From Vagococcus lutrae (GTDB lineage: Bacteria; Bacillota; Bacilli; Lactobacillales; Vagococcaceae), in NCBI RefSeq assembly GCF_003987555.1, contig NZ_NGJW01000012.1, positions 1 through 64,000 of the forward strand: DNA of 64,000 bases, read 5' to 3'. Shown piece after piece: positions 43,922 to 56,360 of the stretch. Within the stretch, counting starts at the first letter, position 1, and each line of letters starts with the position of its first letter. Below the pieces are notes generated by a model. The model was not told the DNA's origin, made no database searches, and was given only the letters and a program-made list of their open reading frames with translations. The position numbers and the translations under genes were made by a program.

Positions 43922-44559
43922 TAAGTTTCTATTAATTGATTGATTTCAAACCGACTATGACGGAACACACTCATGACTTCTTCTTTAGAAATATCAGATA
44001 ATTGAAAAACAATTTCCGGTTTACCCGTTTCACGATAAACGACAACTTGAACAATATTAACGTGATGTTTTGCTAACAGATTGGTGATTTCTGCTAAAAC
44101 TCCTTGATGATCTTCATTCACACGAATGACCATTCGCACTCCCTTTTGTAAAAATCCTGTCATATCTAAATAACTATCAAAAACATCACTCGTCGTCAAA
44201 ATTCCAACAAGTCGATGGTCATCACAAACAGGTAAGACGCCAATATGCTCTTGCCGCATTTTTAGAATAGCTTCTTCAATTAAACTCTCACCAGAGATTG
44301 TTGTAACATGTTTAATCATGACATCTTTTACTCGTGTTTTTGTCAGTAAATAATTCACTTCATAGACACTTAAACTGGTCGCTTTCGACGGTAAAGCTGC
44401 TTGAATAGTCCCTTCTGTTAAAAGTCCAACTAATTGATCATTGGACACAACTGGCAAACGATGAATAGCATGACGCTTCATCAATTCGATACTTTCACTT
44501 ACTGTCGTTTCTGGTGAAACAGTCACCAAGTCATCTGACATAAAATATTTAACCAGCAT
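43921..44559 (-). CDS. CBS-CBS-ACT domain protein (AcuB-like)
   Basis: 212 residues: two CBS domains (about 1-55 and 70-125; each with a GLLT/GILTTSDV ending) followed by an ACT domain (about 145-212, VIRVNEDHQGVLAEITNLL). CBS pairs usually bind adenine nucleotides and ACT domains bind amino acids. It overlaps the livF stop by 11 bases, so it is the last gene of the branched-chain amino-acid importer operon. A sensory role for leucine, isoleucine or valine is inferred from that context. B. subtilis AcuB has the same layout. Confidence 0.85.
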   Translation of the reverse strand: MLVKYFMSDDLVTVSPETTVSESIELMKRHAIHRLPVVSNDQLVGLLTEGTIQAALPSKATSLSVYEVNYLLTKTRVKDVMIKHVTTISGESLIEEAILKMRQEHIGVLPVCDDHRLVGILTTSDVFDSYLDMTGFLQKGVRMVIRVNEDHQGVLAEITNLLAKHHVNIVQVVVYRETGKPEIVFQLSDISKEEVMSVFRHSRFEINQLIET

Positions 44560-45268
44560 TTGACGACCCTCCTAAATACGCTTTTTTCACTTCTTCACTC
44601 TCTAACAACTCTTGACCATTTCCTTTTAAAACAATATTTCCTGTTTCTAGAACATAGGCTCGGTCAGCAATCGAAAGCGCCATTTTGGCATTTTGTTCTA
44701 CTAATAAAACAGTCGTGCCGAGTTGATTAATCTCCTGAATGATATTAAATATCTCTTTAATAAACAGTGGCGCTAAGCCCATAGAAGGCTCATCTAATAA
44801 TAATAATTTCGGTTGCGACATTAACGCTCGCCCCATCGCTAACATTTGCTGCTCGCCACCAGATAAAGTAGCGGCATCTTGATGTTGACGTTCTTTTAAA
44901 ATGGGAAAACGCTCGAAAATTTCCCCGATTAGTTCTTTATTTTTTTGTTGGTTTTTTTGTAAAAAGGCACCTAATTGTAGATTTTCTTTCACAGTTAACC
45001 CTGCGAAAACATGACGACCTTCAGGTACTTGTGATAAACCTTTTTTAACAATTTTTTGTGCGGGAAGTGACGTTATCACTTCCTGTTCAAAAATAATGTC
45101 GCCACCACTTGTTTCTTTTAATCCAGAAATGGCACGCAGTAAGCTAGTTTTTCCAGCACCGTTAGCTCCGACTAAAGATACAATCTCCCCTTGATTAATC
45201 GTCAGATTAATTCCATGCAAACTTTCAATAACGCCATAATTAACTCTTAAATCTTTCACTTCTAACAT
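44549..45268 (-). CDS. livF: Branched-chain amino-acid ABC transporter ATP-binding protein LivF
   Basis: 239 residues from ATG 45268 (GGAGGGG upstream). Walker A GANGAGKTSL, signature LSGGEQQML and Walker B LLLLDEPSMGLAP are typical of LivF. It pairs with LivG to power the LivHM channel. Its start overlaps the end of livG. Confidence 0.93.
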   Translation of the reverse strand: MLEVKDLRVNYGVIESLHGINLTINQGEIVSLVGANGAGKTSLLRAISGLKETSGGDIIFEQEVITSLPAQKIVKKGLSQVPEGRHVFAGLTVKENLQLGAFLQKNQQKNKELIGEIFERFPILKERQHQDAATLSGGEQQMLAMGRALMSQPKLLLLDEPSMGLAPLFIKEIFNIIQEINQLGTTVLLVEQNAKMALSIADRAYVLETGNIVLKGNGQELLESEEVKKAYLGGSSNAG

Positions 45269-45269
45269 C

Positions 45270-46043
45270 CTATTCCCCTCCCAGATACGCTTCAATCACA
45301 CGCGGATTCGTTTGAATTTCTTGTGGCGTGCCAGAGGCAATTAGCTGACCGTACTCTAATACATATAGACGCTCACAAATGCGCATCACAAGGGACATAT
45401 CATGTTCGATTAAAACAACACTTAGTTGAAACTCGGTTTTTATCTGATAAATTAATTCTGTCAAGGCTTCGGTTTCTTTTGGATTCATCCCCGCAGCCGG
45501 TTCATCTAAAAATAAGATACGAGGTTTTGTCGCTAAAGCCCTAACTATCTCTAGTCGACGTTGGTCCCCATATGAGAGCTGACTCGCTTTATAGTTAGCT
45601 TTCTCTTCTAAATGAAATAGCGAGAGCAATTCCAATGCATCTGCTTCATGTTGACGTAACTTACGATAATAACTTGGCAAACGTAATAAACTTTCAAAAA
45701 AACCAGCTCGACTTTTAGCATAAAAGCCTGCCATGACATTTTCTAATACCGTCATCTGCGAAAAAAGACGAATATTTTGAAACGTCCGTCCGATTCCTTT
45801 ATCAGATACCTTAGCCGGCGATAAACCAGAAATAACACTTGGTTGATTATCTACTTGAAACGTAATCGTGCCTTCAGACGGCGGATAAACGCCTGTAATC
45901 AAATTAAACAAGGTTGTTTTCCCAGCGCCATTGGGGCCAATTATCCCTAGAAGTTCACCTTCTTCTACATTTAAGGAAACATTTGAGACTGCCGTCAAAC
46001 CGCCAAAGTGTTTCGTTAATTGATTGACCTTTAACAGTGTCAT
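45270..46043 (-). CDS. livG: Branched-chain amino-acid ABC transporter ATP-binding protein LivG
   Basis: 257 residues. Walker A GPNGAGKTTL, the LivG-type GIGRTFQNIRLF, signature LSYGDQRRLEI and Walker B ILFLDEPAAGMNP are visible. It overlaps the livM stop by four bases. Starts at ATG 46043 behind GGAGG. Confidence 0.94.
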   Translation of the reverse strand: MTLLKVNQLTKHFGGLTAVSNVSLNVEEGELLGIIGPNGAGKTTLFNLITGVYPPSEGTITFQVDNQPSVISGLSPAKVSDKGIGRTFQNIRLFSQMTVLENVMAGFYAKSRAGFFESLLRLPSYYRKLRQHEADALELLSLFHLEEKANYKASQLSYGDQRRLEIVRALATKPRILFLDEPAAGMNPKETEALTELIYQIKTEFQLSVVLIEHDMSLVMRICERLYVLEYGQLIASGTPQEIQTNPRVIEAYLGGE

Positions 46044-47032
46044 AGTGATGCCTCCTTCTTATTCATGTTTCTTTTTAGCAAACGTTTTAAGGAAAATTCT
46101 TTTTCTCCCATCAAGCCACTTGGTTTATATAGCATCATCAAGATTAACGCAAGAGAATAGATAATCATGCGGTAGTCACTGACACCTGATACATTTCTCA
46201 AAAAGTGATTTAAAATACCTAGCAGTACGCCTGCAACAATGCTACCCGTTAAACTACCAATTCCACCAAATACCACAATGATGAGAATATCTATCGACTT
46301 CATAAAGCCAAAATCATTCGGAACGATTGTTTGCACATAACTCGCATGTAAAGAACCCGCGACGCTGGCGATGGTCGCACCAATGACAAAGGCTAACACT
46401 TTAATCGAAGTTGGTTGAATCCCAATCGATTCTGCAGCAATTTCATCTTCTCGTACGGCTAACATCATCCGACCTAAATCACTGTGAATAAAGTGACTGA
46501 TAATTAAAATACTAAGCACCATCAAAATATAAATGACTTCCCAATTCGCATAGTTCACCACGCCAAAAATCCCAGCTGCTCCTCCTGTTGCAAAAAAATG
46601 TTCACTTGGATCATCTTGACCGTTCACAATCACAATGCGAATAATTTCAGCAATCCCAAGCGTTGCGATGGCTAGATAATCTCCTTTTAAGCGTAATGTT
46701 GGAAGTCCTACTAACAAAGCTAACAGTGCCGTAATCATCGCACCTAACACGATACTTAAAAGAAAACCAAGATAAGTAGGATAATGCATCGTAAAAATAG
46801 CTGTTGTATAAGCACCTACCGCCATAAACCCTGCATGACCTAGTGAGAATTGACCTGAAAATCCAATAATCAAGTTCAAGCTCACAGCTAAAATGATATT
46901 GATACCAATCATTGAAAGAGAATCAATCACCATATCACTCATAAGCATTGATTGACGTAAGGCAAAAATAATCCCATATCCCAATACAATCAATACAAAC
47001 CAAATGATACTTAATCGCTTAGTTGATTTCAT
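46040..47032 (-). CDS. livM: Branched-chain amino-acid ABC transporter permease LivM
   Basis: 330 residues, about eight to ten helices, with the LivM motif GLPTLRLKGDYLAIATLG and the FGGIGSLTG region near the C-terminal part. It forms the membrane channel with LivH. 4 bases after livH. Confidence 0.93.
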   Translation of the reverse strand: MKSTKRLSIIWFVLIVLGYGIIFALRQSMLMSDMVIDSLSMIGINIILAVSLNLIIGFSGQFSLGHAGFMAVGAYTTAIFTMHYPTYLGFLLSIVLGAMITALLALLVGLPTLRLKGDYLAIATLGIAEIIRIVIVNGQDDPSEHFFATGGAAGIFGVVNYANWEVIYILMVLSILIISHFIHSDLGRMMLAVREDEIAAESIGIQPTSIKVLAFVIGATIASVAGSLHASYVQTIVPNDFGFMKSIDILIIVVFGGIGSLTGSIVAGVLLGILNHFLRNVSGVSDYRMIIYSLALILMMLYKPSGLMGEKEFSLKRLLKRNMNKKEASL

Positions 47033-47036
47033 ATTG

Positions 47037-47930
47037 CTACACCTTCTCTTTCACATTTTTACCTAATAACCCTGCCGGTTTCATCAGCAAGACTAAAATT
47101 AAAACAAAATACACAATCGCATCTTTATACGCTGACAAACCGTCGATAGATGATGCACTGACAAAAGTTTCTAATAAACCTATGGCAAATCCACCAATAG
47201 CAGCACCTGGTATAATGCCAATTCCACCGAAAACGGCTGCGACGAACGCTTTTAATCCGGGTGTTACCCCCATCATCGGGTCGATACTATTATAATAAAG
47301 CCCTATCAACACACCCGCAGCAGCAGCCAATGAAGACCCTAAAATAAAAGTAAAGGATATCGTCTGGTTGACATTAATCCCCATTAACTGAGCTGCATCG
47401 GGGTCCACACTAACCGCCCGCATAGCTTTGCCCATTCGCGTATATTTTACAATTACTTGTAACGCAACCATCAATAGACAAGCTGTTAACAAAATAAAAA
47501 CTTGAATATTAGAAATCGAAATACCACCAAACTGATAAGTTTTTTGTGCAATCACTTGGGGAAAAGCACGCGTATCGGGTCCGCCAAATACTTTTAACTT
47601 CATCACATTTTGAATGAAAAAAGAAACGCCTAGTGCTGTAATTAAAGAAGCAATGCGCGGCGCTTTTCGTAATGGACGATAAGCTAAAAACTCTATTAAA
47701 ACACCTAAAATGGCACTACCAACCATGGCGACAATCAGTGCTAAAAAGAAGGGAAACTGCCAATATTGAATCAAATAATAGCCAATAAACGCGCCCACCA
47801 TATAAATCTCACCATGAGCAAAATTAATTAATTTTATAATCCCGTATACCATGGTATAGCCTAGCGCAATCAAAGCATAGATACTTCCAAGCGATAGACC
47901 ATTCACAATTTGTTGCAATACGTTTTCCAT
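47037..47930 (-). CDS. livH: Branched-chain amino-acid ABC transporter permease LivH
   Basis: 297 residues, about eight helices, with LivH signatures: GLSLGSIYALIALGYTMVYG near the start, NFAHGEIYM, and AFVAAVFGGIGIIPGA. It starts at ATG 47930 behind GGGATAGGAAG. A hairpin at 47957-47976 separates it from livJ. Confidence 0.94.
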   Translation of the reverse strand: MENVLQQIVNGLSLGSIYALIALGYTMVYGIIKLINFAHGEIYMVGAFIGYYLIQYWQFPFFLALIVAMVGSAILGVLIEFLAYRPLRKAPRIASLITALGVSFFIQNVMKLKVFGGPDTRAFPQVIAQKTYQFGGISISNIQVFILLTACLLMVALQVIVKYTRMGKAMRAVSVDPDAAQLMGINVNQTISFTFILGSSLAAAAGVLIGLYYNSIDPMMGVTPGLKAFVAAVFGGIGIIPGAAIGGFAIGLLETFVSASSIDGLSAYKDAIVYFVLILVLLMKPAGLLGKNVKEKV

Positions 47931-47956
47931 CTTCCTATCCCTTCCAATCTATTAAA

Positions 47957-47976
47957 CCAGGAGCGAAAGCCCCTGG
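47957..47976 (-). terminator. Hairpin between livJ and livH
   Basis: CCAGGGGCTTTCGCTCCTGG on the minus strand, followed by only a short T stretch. It is probably a weak terminator or a 3'-end stabiliser that lets livJ be made in excess over the channel genes. Confidence 0.45.
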
Positions 47977-47994
47977 CTTATCCTTCTAAAAGCT

Positions 47995-49176
47995 TTATTT
48001 AGGTTCGACAACTTCTGCACTGGCTTCTTGTCCTTTTTCTAAACCAATTACAACTGCTGCTTTTTCTGGGTTATGATTTTCATCAATCGACATAACCCCT
48101 GTTACCCCTACAAAATCTTTTGTTTCACTTAAAGCTTTTTCAACTGCAGCGTGATCTGTACTATCCGCACGTTCAATCGCATCTTTCAACAAATATAGAG
48201 AATCATAGCCAAGTGCATTGAAAGAACTTGGGGTTAAATCATAACGTTTCTTAAAGTTTGCTACGAAATCACTGACTTTATCTGTTGCGGGTGCTGTTTC
48301 CGAGAAATGTGATGTATAGAAAACATTCGTCACATTATCTTTTCCGGCAATATCCACTAATTTAGGATCTGAGAAACCGTCAGCTCCTAAAATTGGCTGT
48401 TCAATTCCCATTTCGCGCGCTTGCTTGATAATGGCACCGGCTTCTTCGTAATAGCCAGGAAGATAGATAAAATCAAACTCTTTATTTTTAACTTTTGTTA
48501 ACATTGCTTTAAAATCTTTCTCTTTTGCGACAAAGTTTTCTTCACCCACGACCTCTCCTTCAAAGGTTTCTTTAAATGATTTTGTTAACCCTTTTGCATA
48601 GTCGCTTGAATTATCACCGATAATCAACGCTCGATTTGCTTTTAAATTATGACTAGCATATTGAGCCAAGATAACCCCTTGAAAAGAATCTTGGAAACAC
48701 GTTCTAAAGATATTTTCATAGACGCCATTTTTATCCTTAGTAATACTATCATCAGTTCCAGACGGAGTAATGGCAGGAATTCCAGCTTTTTTCATATTGG
48801 GAATAGTTGCTTTAAAAGCACCAGATGTCGCTGGCCCAATCACCGCCACTAAATCTTTTTCATTGGCTAAACTTGCCGCTACAGAAGCTGCCTCTGCTGT
48901 TTCTGATTTATTATCTTTAATAACAAACTCAACTTTTTTCCCTAAAATACCTCCTGCTTCGTTGATTTCATCTTTCGCCATTTCCAACGCATCTTTTTGT
49001 TGCTGCGCATAGGCCGAAACCGCTCCTGATAACTCGTAGTTTAAACCGACTTTTACCGTGTCACTATTAGTCGATTGTTTCTCATTTTTTGCCTGACTCC
49101 CAGAATTTGCTGAGGTACATCCCGTCAGTAGTGCGACGCTTGCAAACGCCAATCCAAGTTTCATCCATTTTTTCAT
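47995..49176 (-). CDS. livJ: Branched-chain amino-acid-binding lipoprotein LivJ
   Basis: 393 residues from ATG 49176 (GGAGGGG upstream). It has a lipoprotein signal MKKWMKLGLAFASVALLTGC with the lipobox cysteine at residue 20, a Ser/Asn linker, then a type I periplasmic-binding fold (VKVGLNYELSGAVSAYAQQQ, GGILGKKVEFVIKDNKS, VIGPATSGAF). It delivers leucine, isoleucine and valine to LivHMGF. First gene of the operon; a CodY-type box lies at its promoter. Confidence 0.93.
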   Translation of the reverse strand: MKKWMKLGLAFASVALLTGCTSANSGSQAKNEKQSTNSDTVKVGLNYELSGAVSAYAQQQKDALEMAKDEINEAGGILGKKVEFVIKDNKSETAEAASVAASLANEKDLVAVIGPATSGAFKATIPNMKKAGIPAITPSGTDDSITKDKNGVYENIFRTCFQDSFQGVILAQYASHNLKANRALIIGDNSSDYAKGLTKSFKETFEGEVVGEENFVAKEKDFKAMLTKVKNKEFDFIYLPGYYEEAGAIIKQAREMGIEQPILGADGFSDPKLVDIAGKDNVTNVFYTSHFSETAPATDKVSDFVANFKKRYDLTPSSFNALGYDSLYLLKDAIERADSTDHAAVEKALSETKDFVGVTGVMSIDENHNPEKAAVVIGLEKGQEASAEVVEPK

Positions 49177-49227
49177 TAAAAACCCCTCCGTATTTCTCAT
49201 CTTTTTCTCATTTAATAGATAAATTAT

Positions 49228-49256
49228 AATATAGCGAACTATTTTATCATTGTCAA
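49228..49256 (-). promoter_or_regulatory. Promoter of livJ
   Basis: Minus strand consensus TTGACA (49256-49251), a 17-base spacer and TATATT (49233-49228). Confidence 0.8.
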
Positions 49257-49257
49257 G

Positions 49258-49272
49258 AATTTTCAGACAATT
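49258..49272 (-). promoter_or_regulatory. CodY box upstream of livJ
   Basis: AATTGTCTGAAAATT on the minus strand matches the CodY consensus AATTTTCWGAAAATT at 14 of 15 positions and ends directly upstream of the -35. CodY binds DNA with branched-chain amino acids, which are the expected cargo of this importer. Confidence 0.75.
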
Positions 49273-49288
49273 CTGACAAATAAAAAAA

Positions 49289-49313
49289 TAGCAAAGTGAT
49301 TTAACTTTGCTAT
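49289..49313 (-). terminator. Terminator after the GNAT gene
   Basis: ATAGCAAAGT-n5-ACTTTGCTAT followed by seven T on the minus strand. Confidence 0.85.
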
Positions 49314-49762
49314 GACTGATAAATTAAAATATATTGGTCCGTCGCTTGCTGCCCATTTTCAAATATGGGTTCTTCATAATGCGTTAGAAAATAATTCTCC
49401 ACGATATCTGACAAAACAAAGCCTTGACGCTCGTAAAGTGCTAAAGCAGGATAGGAGGTATTAGCCGTTTTGACATAAATCATACAATCAGGTGTTTCTT
49501 GCTTCACTTTATTTTTAATAGAGGTAAGTAAATGAGAAGCCACCCCTCTTCTACGATATAACTTATTAACTGCAAGATTTTTTACTTCCACAATATCCTT
49601 ACCTATTAATTCGATGACAATGACACCTAAAATCTCATTTTTTTCTGTTGCAACATATACCTCCCCTGAATCGAGGTACCCCTTCACTTTTTCTATATCT
49701 GGGTCAGCTTCCAATAGTAACTCCCATATCGCGTCAGTCTGACGAGCCGCTCTAACCTTCAT
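49310..49762 (-). CDS. GNAT-family N-acetyltransferase
   Basis: 150 residues from ATG 49762, the family start. GNAT fold with the acetyl-CoA loop [12 protein letters not shown] and a closing [10 protein letters not shown]. The acceptor is unknown. Its start overlaps the end of yidD by 11 bases, so the two are coupled. Confidence 0.85.
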   Translation of the reverse strand: MKVRAARQTDAIWELLLEADPDIEKVKGYLDSGEVYVATEKNEILGVIVIELIGKDIVEVKNLAVNKLYRRRGVASHLLTSIKNKVKQETPDCMIYVKTANTSYPALALYERQGFVLSDIVENYFLTHYEEPIFENGQQATDQYILIYQS

Positions 49763-50036
49763 CACGTTTATCACGCTCGTAGGGACCAGGATATGTTTCA
49801 TCAGGGTTTCGACGCAATGTAAACTTTAACGGCACATAATCAATGCCTCCCTTTACAAACGGATGACACCGCAAGATGCGAGCGGTTCCCATTATAAGGC
49901 CTTTCAAGGCACCATGATACGTTAAAGAATCCGCCATATATTGTGAACATGTCGGATGATAACGACACGTGCGACCACGTGCGACCGAAATATGCTTCTG
50001 ATAAAAACGGACTAGTTTTAACAAGATGTTCTTCAT
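49752..50036 (-). CDS. yidD: Membrane protein insertion efficiency factor YidD
   Basis: 94 residues with the family signature [11 protein letters not shown] and a conserved [15 protein letters not shown] small membrane-associated protein that helps YidC-type insertion. It starts at ATG 50036 behind AAGGTGAG. Confidence 0.93.
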   Translation of the reverse strand: MKNILLKLVRFYQKHISVARGRTCRYHPTCSQYMADSLTYHGALKGLIMGTARILRCHPFVKGGIDYVPLKFTLRRNPDETYPGPYERDKRDEG

Positions 50037-50060
50037 CTATATTCTCACCTTCTACTTTAA

Positions 50061-50090
50061 AAACGCTAAGCCATGAATGACTTAGCGTTA
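50061..50090 (-). terminator. Terminator of murA-epuA
   Basis: AACGCTAAG-n9-CTTAGCGTT followed by T on the minus strand. Confidence 0.85.
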
Positions 50091-50096
50091 ACCTAA

Positions 50097-50276
50097 CTAT
50101 TTAAAGAATTGGAAAATATGCTCCCATGTACCAGATTTTAGTACATCTAGAGGCTTTCCATCTCCAATAATCCCATAGCCTATCACTAATCCAACCAAAA
50201 ATAAGAGCAAGATAAGCAAAATAAACACGGCTACTTTTATTAATTGTCTTAAAATATGTTTCGTACTATCCGTCAT
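50097..50276 (-). CDS. epuA: EpuA-like small membrane protein
   Basis: 59 residues from ATG 50276 (AAGG 8 bases upstream; a GTG nine bases earlier is also possible). One long membrane helix (about 12-36) and a short tail. It follows murA, as epuA does in streptococci. The family is often misnamed 'RNA polymerase beta subunit'; its role is unknown. Confidence 0.75.
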   Translation of the reverse strand: MTDSTKHILRQLIKVAVFILLILLLFLVGLVIGYGIIGDGKPLDVLKSGTWEHIFQFFK

Positions 50277-50292
50277 ATCTTGCACCTTCTTC

Positions 50293-51609
50293 CTAGAGTT
50301 GAAGTGATGAAAGCTGACTAACTGTGTCTTCTACGACATTTCCTTCATGATCATAGCGTTCAATCTTCGCGCCTAGCTTTTGCAATTTTTTATGGAATTG
50401 ATAGTAACCACGGTCTAAATATTTTAATTGATTGACTTGTGTCCGACCAGTTGCCACTAACCCAGCCAAAACAAGTGCTGCTGCTGCACGTAAATCAGTC
50501 GCTGCCACTTCAGCTCCAGATAATTCTTCAACACAATCAATATACGCAATGTTACTATCCAGACGGAATTTCGCTCCCATACGCTCCATTTCAAGTAAAT
50601 GCTGGAATCGATTTTCAAAAACCGTTTCAGTCACCACGCTCGTTCCCTCCGCAATGACTTGCAAAGCACTCATCTGAGCTTGCATATCGGTTGGGAAACC
50701 AGGGTGTGGTAACGTCTTAATGTCCGTTGATTTCAATTTAGCCGGTCCAATTACACGAATACCTTCTGCTTCCTCAGTGATTTGAACACCCATCTCACGT
50801 AATTTAGAAATCAATGGACGATTGTGCTCAACAATCGCTTCTTCAATCAAAATATTTCCCTGAGTCATCGCAGCTGCTACCATAAACGTTCCCGCTTCAA
50901 TACGATCTTGAACAATGCGGTGTGTTACACCATGAAGATGTTCAACCCCTTCAATCTTAATCGTTTCCGTTCCAGCACCGATAACCTGTGCTCCCATTTT
51001 ATTTAAAATGTTCGCCAAGTCAACAATCTCTGGTTCACGCGCCACGTTTTCAATCGTTGTCGTGCCTTTCGCTTTAACCGCAGCCATCATAATATTTTGC
51101 GTTGCTCCAACACTTGGGAAATCAAGATAAATTCTAGCACCTTTTAAACCATTTGGTGCTGTTGCTTCAATATACCCATCTTCCTGTGTAATCTCAGCAC
51201 CTAGTGCTTCAAAACCTTTAAGATGTAGGTCAATTGGACGCTTGCCAATAGCACAACCACCCGGCATCGCTACTCTAGCGTGTCCTGAACGAGCTAATAA
51301 TGGCCCCATGACGACAATCGACGCACGCATTTGGCTTACATACTCATAAGGCGCTTCCGTTTCCAACGTCTCCGTTGCGTCGATTTCTACCGTATTCGTT
51401 TCTAAATCAAATGTTACCTGTGTATTTAAATGTTTAATCACTTCATTCATCATAAACACGTCCGATAAAATCGGCACATTGTGTAAAATCGTTTTACCTT
51501 CTTCAGCTAACATCGCCGCACCTAAGATAGGTAAGACCGCATTTTTAGCTCCTTCAATAATAACAGAGCCATTTAACTGGCGACCTCCTTGAACAATGAT
51601 ATGTTCCAT
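50293..51609 (-). CDS. murA: UDP-N-acetylglucosamine 1-carboxyvinyltransferase
   Basis: 438 residues. The first committed step of peptidoglycan synthesis: transfer of enolpyruvate from PEP to UDP-GlcNAc. Lys22-Asn23 (GAKNAVLP) and the catalytic loop with Cys119 ([13 protein letters not shown]) are intact, so it should be fosfomycin-sensitive at the target level. Firmicutes often have two murA genes; this one lies between the atp operon and epuA. Confidence 0.94.
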   Translation of the reverse strand: MEHIIVQGGRQLNGSVIIEGAKNAVLPILGAAMLAEEGKTILHNVPILSDVFMMNEVIKHLNTQVTFDLETNTVEIDATETLETEAPYEYVSQMRASIVVMGPLLARSGHARVAMPGGCAIGKRPIDLHLKGFEALGAEITQEDGYIEATAPNGLKGARIYLDFPSVGATQNIMMAAVKAKGTTTIENVAREPEIVDLANILNKMGAQVIGAGTETIKIEGVEHLHGVTHRIVQDRIEAGTFMVAAAMTQGNILIEEAIVEHNRPLISKLREMGVQITEEAEGIRVIGPAKLKSTDIKTLPHPGFPTDMQAQMSALQVIAEGTSVVTETVFENRFQHLLEMERMGAKFRLDSNIAYIDCVEELSGAEVAATDLRAAAALVLAGLVATGRTQVNQLKYLDRGYYQFHKKLQKLGAKIERYDHEGNVVEDTVSQLSSLQL

Positions 51610-51693
51610 TGTGTTCCCTCCAAAAATTATTCGTCAAACTCGATTAAGTATAACACATTTCTCTGATTATAAAAGAATAATGTTTCACTCTTT

Positions 51694-51927
51694 TTAGAAA
51701 AAGAGAAGTAAAAAATTAGCCATTAACTTCATCGTCTCTAAAAAAAACGAACTTGCAGTATAGCCAATCGCAATCGCTACTAACGTCAAGATTAATCTGA
51801 TTTTCGTCACATTTGTCTGTTTAAACCACTGTTCATAGCGAATAGCTTGTAGTGACCAAAATGCTAAATAAACAAAACTAAAATGACTAATAACGCGAAT
51901 TAACGCTTCAAAACCATATACTTGCAT
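51694..51927 (-). CDS. DUF1146-family membrane protein
   Basis: 77 residues, two membrane helices (about 15-28 and 45-75), matching the DUF1146/YwzB family that lies just downstream of atpC in many Firmicutes, as here. Function unknown. Its conserved position next to the ATP synthase operon hints at a link, but a terminator lies between. Confidence 0.85.
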   Translation of the reverse strand: MQVYGFEALIRVISHFSFVYLAFWSLQAIRYEQWFKQTNVTKIRLILTLVAIAIGYTASSFFLETMKLMANFLLLFF

Positions 51928-51984
51928 AACTAGCCTCTTTTCTCATTGCTTCTTACATTTTATCACATCATCATAACAAAAAAA

Positions 51985-52006
51985 AGAAAGAGCCATGGCT
52001 CTTTCT
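51985..52006 (-). terminator. Terminator of the atp operon
   Basis: AGAAAGAGCCATGGCTCTTTCT, a perfect palindrome followed by a T-run on the minus strand. Confidence 0.88.
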
Positions 52007-52417
52007 TTATCTTTTAGAAACATTAATTCGGTTCAAGGCACGACTTAATGCCACTTCTGCGCGTCGCTGACTGTCAACATTATGCGTTTCTTTAGCACGT
52101 TGTAAATGTCCTTCTGCCCGTGACTTAGCACGTTCAGCTCGTTCGATATCAATCTCACTTGGCAATTCAGCACTGTTGGCTAATATGCTAACTTGATTGT
52201 CACGAACTTCCATTACACCGCCATTTACCGCTATGACATCTTCATTTTTATCATCACGTTTCACACGAAATTTATCAATTTCTAGAGGAACAATGATAGG
52301 TAAATGATTTGGTAATATTCCAATATCACCATCAGCAGATCTACCCACGACAAAATCTGCATCAGATTCGTAAACCATGCCTTGCGGGGTCACTATTTGC
52401 ACATGTAATTTTGTCAT
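52007..52417 (-). CDS. atpC: F1Fo ATP synthase epsilon subunit
   Basis: 136 residues: an N-terminal beta barrel (about 1-85, VQIVTPQGMVYESDADFV) and a C-terminal helical pair that can inhibit ATP hydrolysis. Last gene of the operon, 14 bases after atpD. Confidence 0.95.
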   Translation of the reverse strand: MTKLHVQIVTPQGMVYESDADFVVGRSADGDIGILPNHLPIIVPLEIDKFRVKRDDKNEDVIAVNGGVMEVRDNQVSILANSAELPSEIDIERAERAKSRAEGHLQRAKETHNVDSQRRAEVALSRALNRINVSKR

Positions 52418-52431
52418 AGAATCCCTCTATT

Positions 52432-53850
<1,419 letters not shown>

Positions 53851-53853
53851 TCA

Positions 53854-54780
53854 TTACTCTAATGCTGCCGCTCCACCTACGATTTCTGTTATTTCCTGTG
53901 TTATGGCTGCTTGACGTGCATGGTTATATTTGAGTGTTAACTCATCTATAATATTAGACGCATTATCAGTGGCACTTTTCATAGCTGTCATACGTGCAGC
54001 ATGTTCCGCTGTTTTCGCATCTAAAATGGCACCGTAAATTAAACTCGCAGCATATTGTGGCAATAACTGATCCAAGATAGCTTCTTCAGAAGGTTCCAAG
54101 ATATACTCTTGTTCATAAGATTTCGCTTCTGCGGCATCAAGGTCTGTAATAGGCAGCATTTTTTCTGCACGATATTGTGATGAAAGAGAGTTGATATGAT
54201 GGTTATAGCACACGTATAATTCATCATAAACATTCTCTTGGTACATCTCAATTGCCGTATGTATAATCGAACGAATTTCATCATATACTGGTTGATCACT
54301 CAACCCAACTTGTTCATACGCAATTGGCGCACCACGTTTTTTAAAAAACTCTGTTCCTGTTCGACCAATTGTCATTAAGACGTACTCATCATGACTTTTA
54401 TGGTCATTTTGTAACATCTGAATCGTCTGTTTAATAATCGAACTGTTATAACCACCTGCTAGTCCTTTATCAGAAGTAATGACAATATAGCCTGTGCGTT
54501 TTACAGGACGAGTTTGAAGCATCACATGATAAGCTTCTTCATCTGTAATTTCTTCGTCAAAAGAATCTGCTTCCATATCAGGATCAATGGACTTTAACTG
54601 AGAAGCTGCAAGATGTGTGACCACTTCACGTACTTTTTTAGCATAAAGTTGGTAATTTTTCGATGCAGATTCAGAGCGATTTAATTTTGCTCCTGACACC
54701 ATTTGCATGGCGCTCGTAATATGACTTGTCTTTTTCGTTGACGTCATTTTTCGCTTTATTTCAATCAATGATTCAGCCAT
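53854..54780 (-). CDS. atpG: F1Fo ATP synthase gamma subunit
   Basis: 308 residues, the central rotor stalk. Conserved ends are present: [21 protein letters not shown] at the start (coiled coil) and [13 protein letters not shown] near the end. An acidic insertion around residues 65-80 ([20 protein letters not shown]) makes it slightly longer than the 286-residue type. Confidence 0.95.
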   Translation of the reverse strand: MAESLIEIKRKMTSTKKTSHITSAMQMVSGAKLNRSESASKNYQLYAKKVREVVTHLAASQLKSIDPDMEADSFDEEITDEEAYHVMLQTRPVKRTGYIVITSDKGLAGGYNSSIIKQTIQMLQNDHKSHDEYVLMTIGRTGTEFFKKRGAPIAYEQVGLSDQPVYDEIRSIIHTAIEMYQENVYDELYVCYNHHINSLSSQYRAEKMLPITDLDAAEAKSYEQEYILEPSEEAILDQLLPQYAASLIYGAILDAKTAEHAARMTAMKSATDNASNIIDELTLKYNHARQAAITQEITEIVGGAAALE

Positions 54781-54796
54781 ACAAGATCACCATCCT

Positions 54797-56341
<1,545 letters not shown>

Positions 56342-56360
56342 TCACCTCTTCTTTAGCGTA

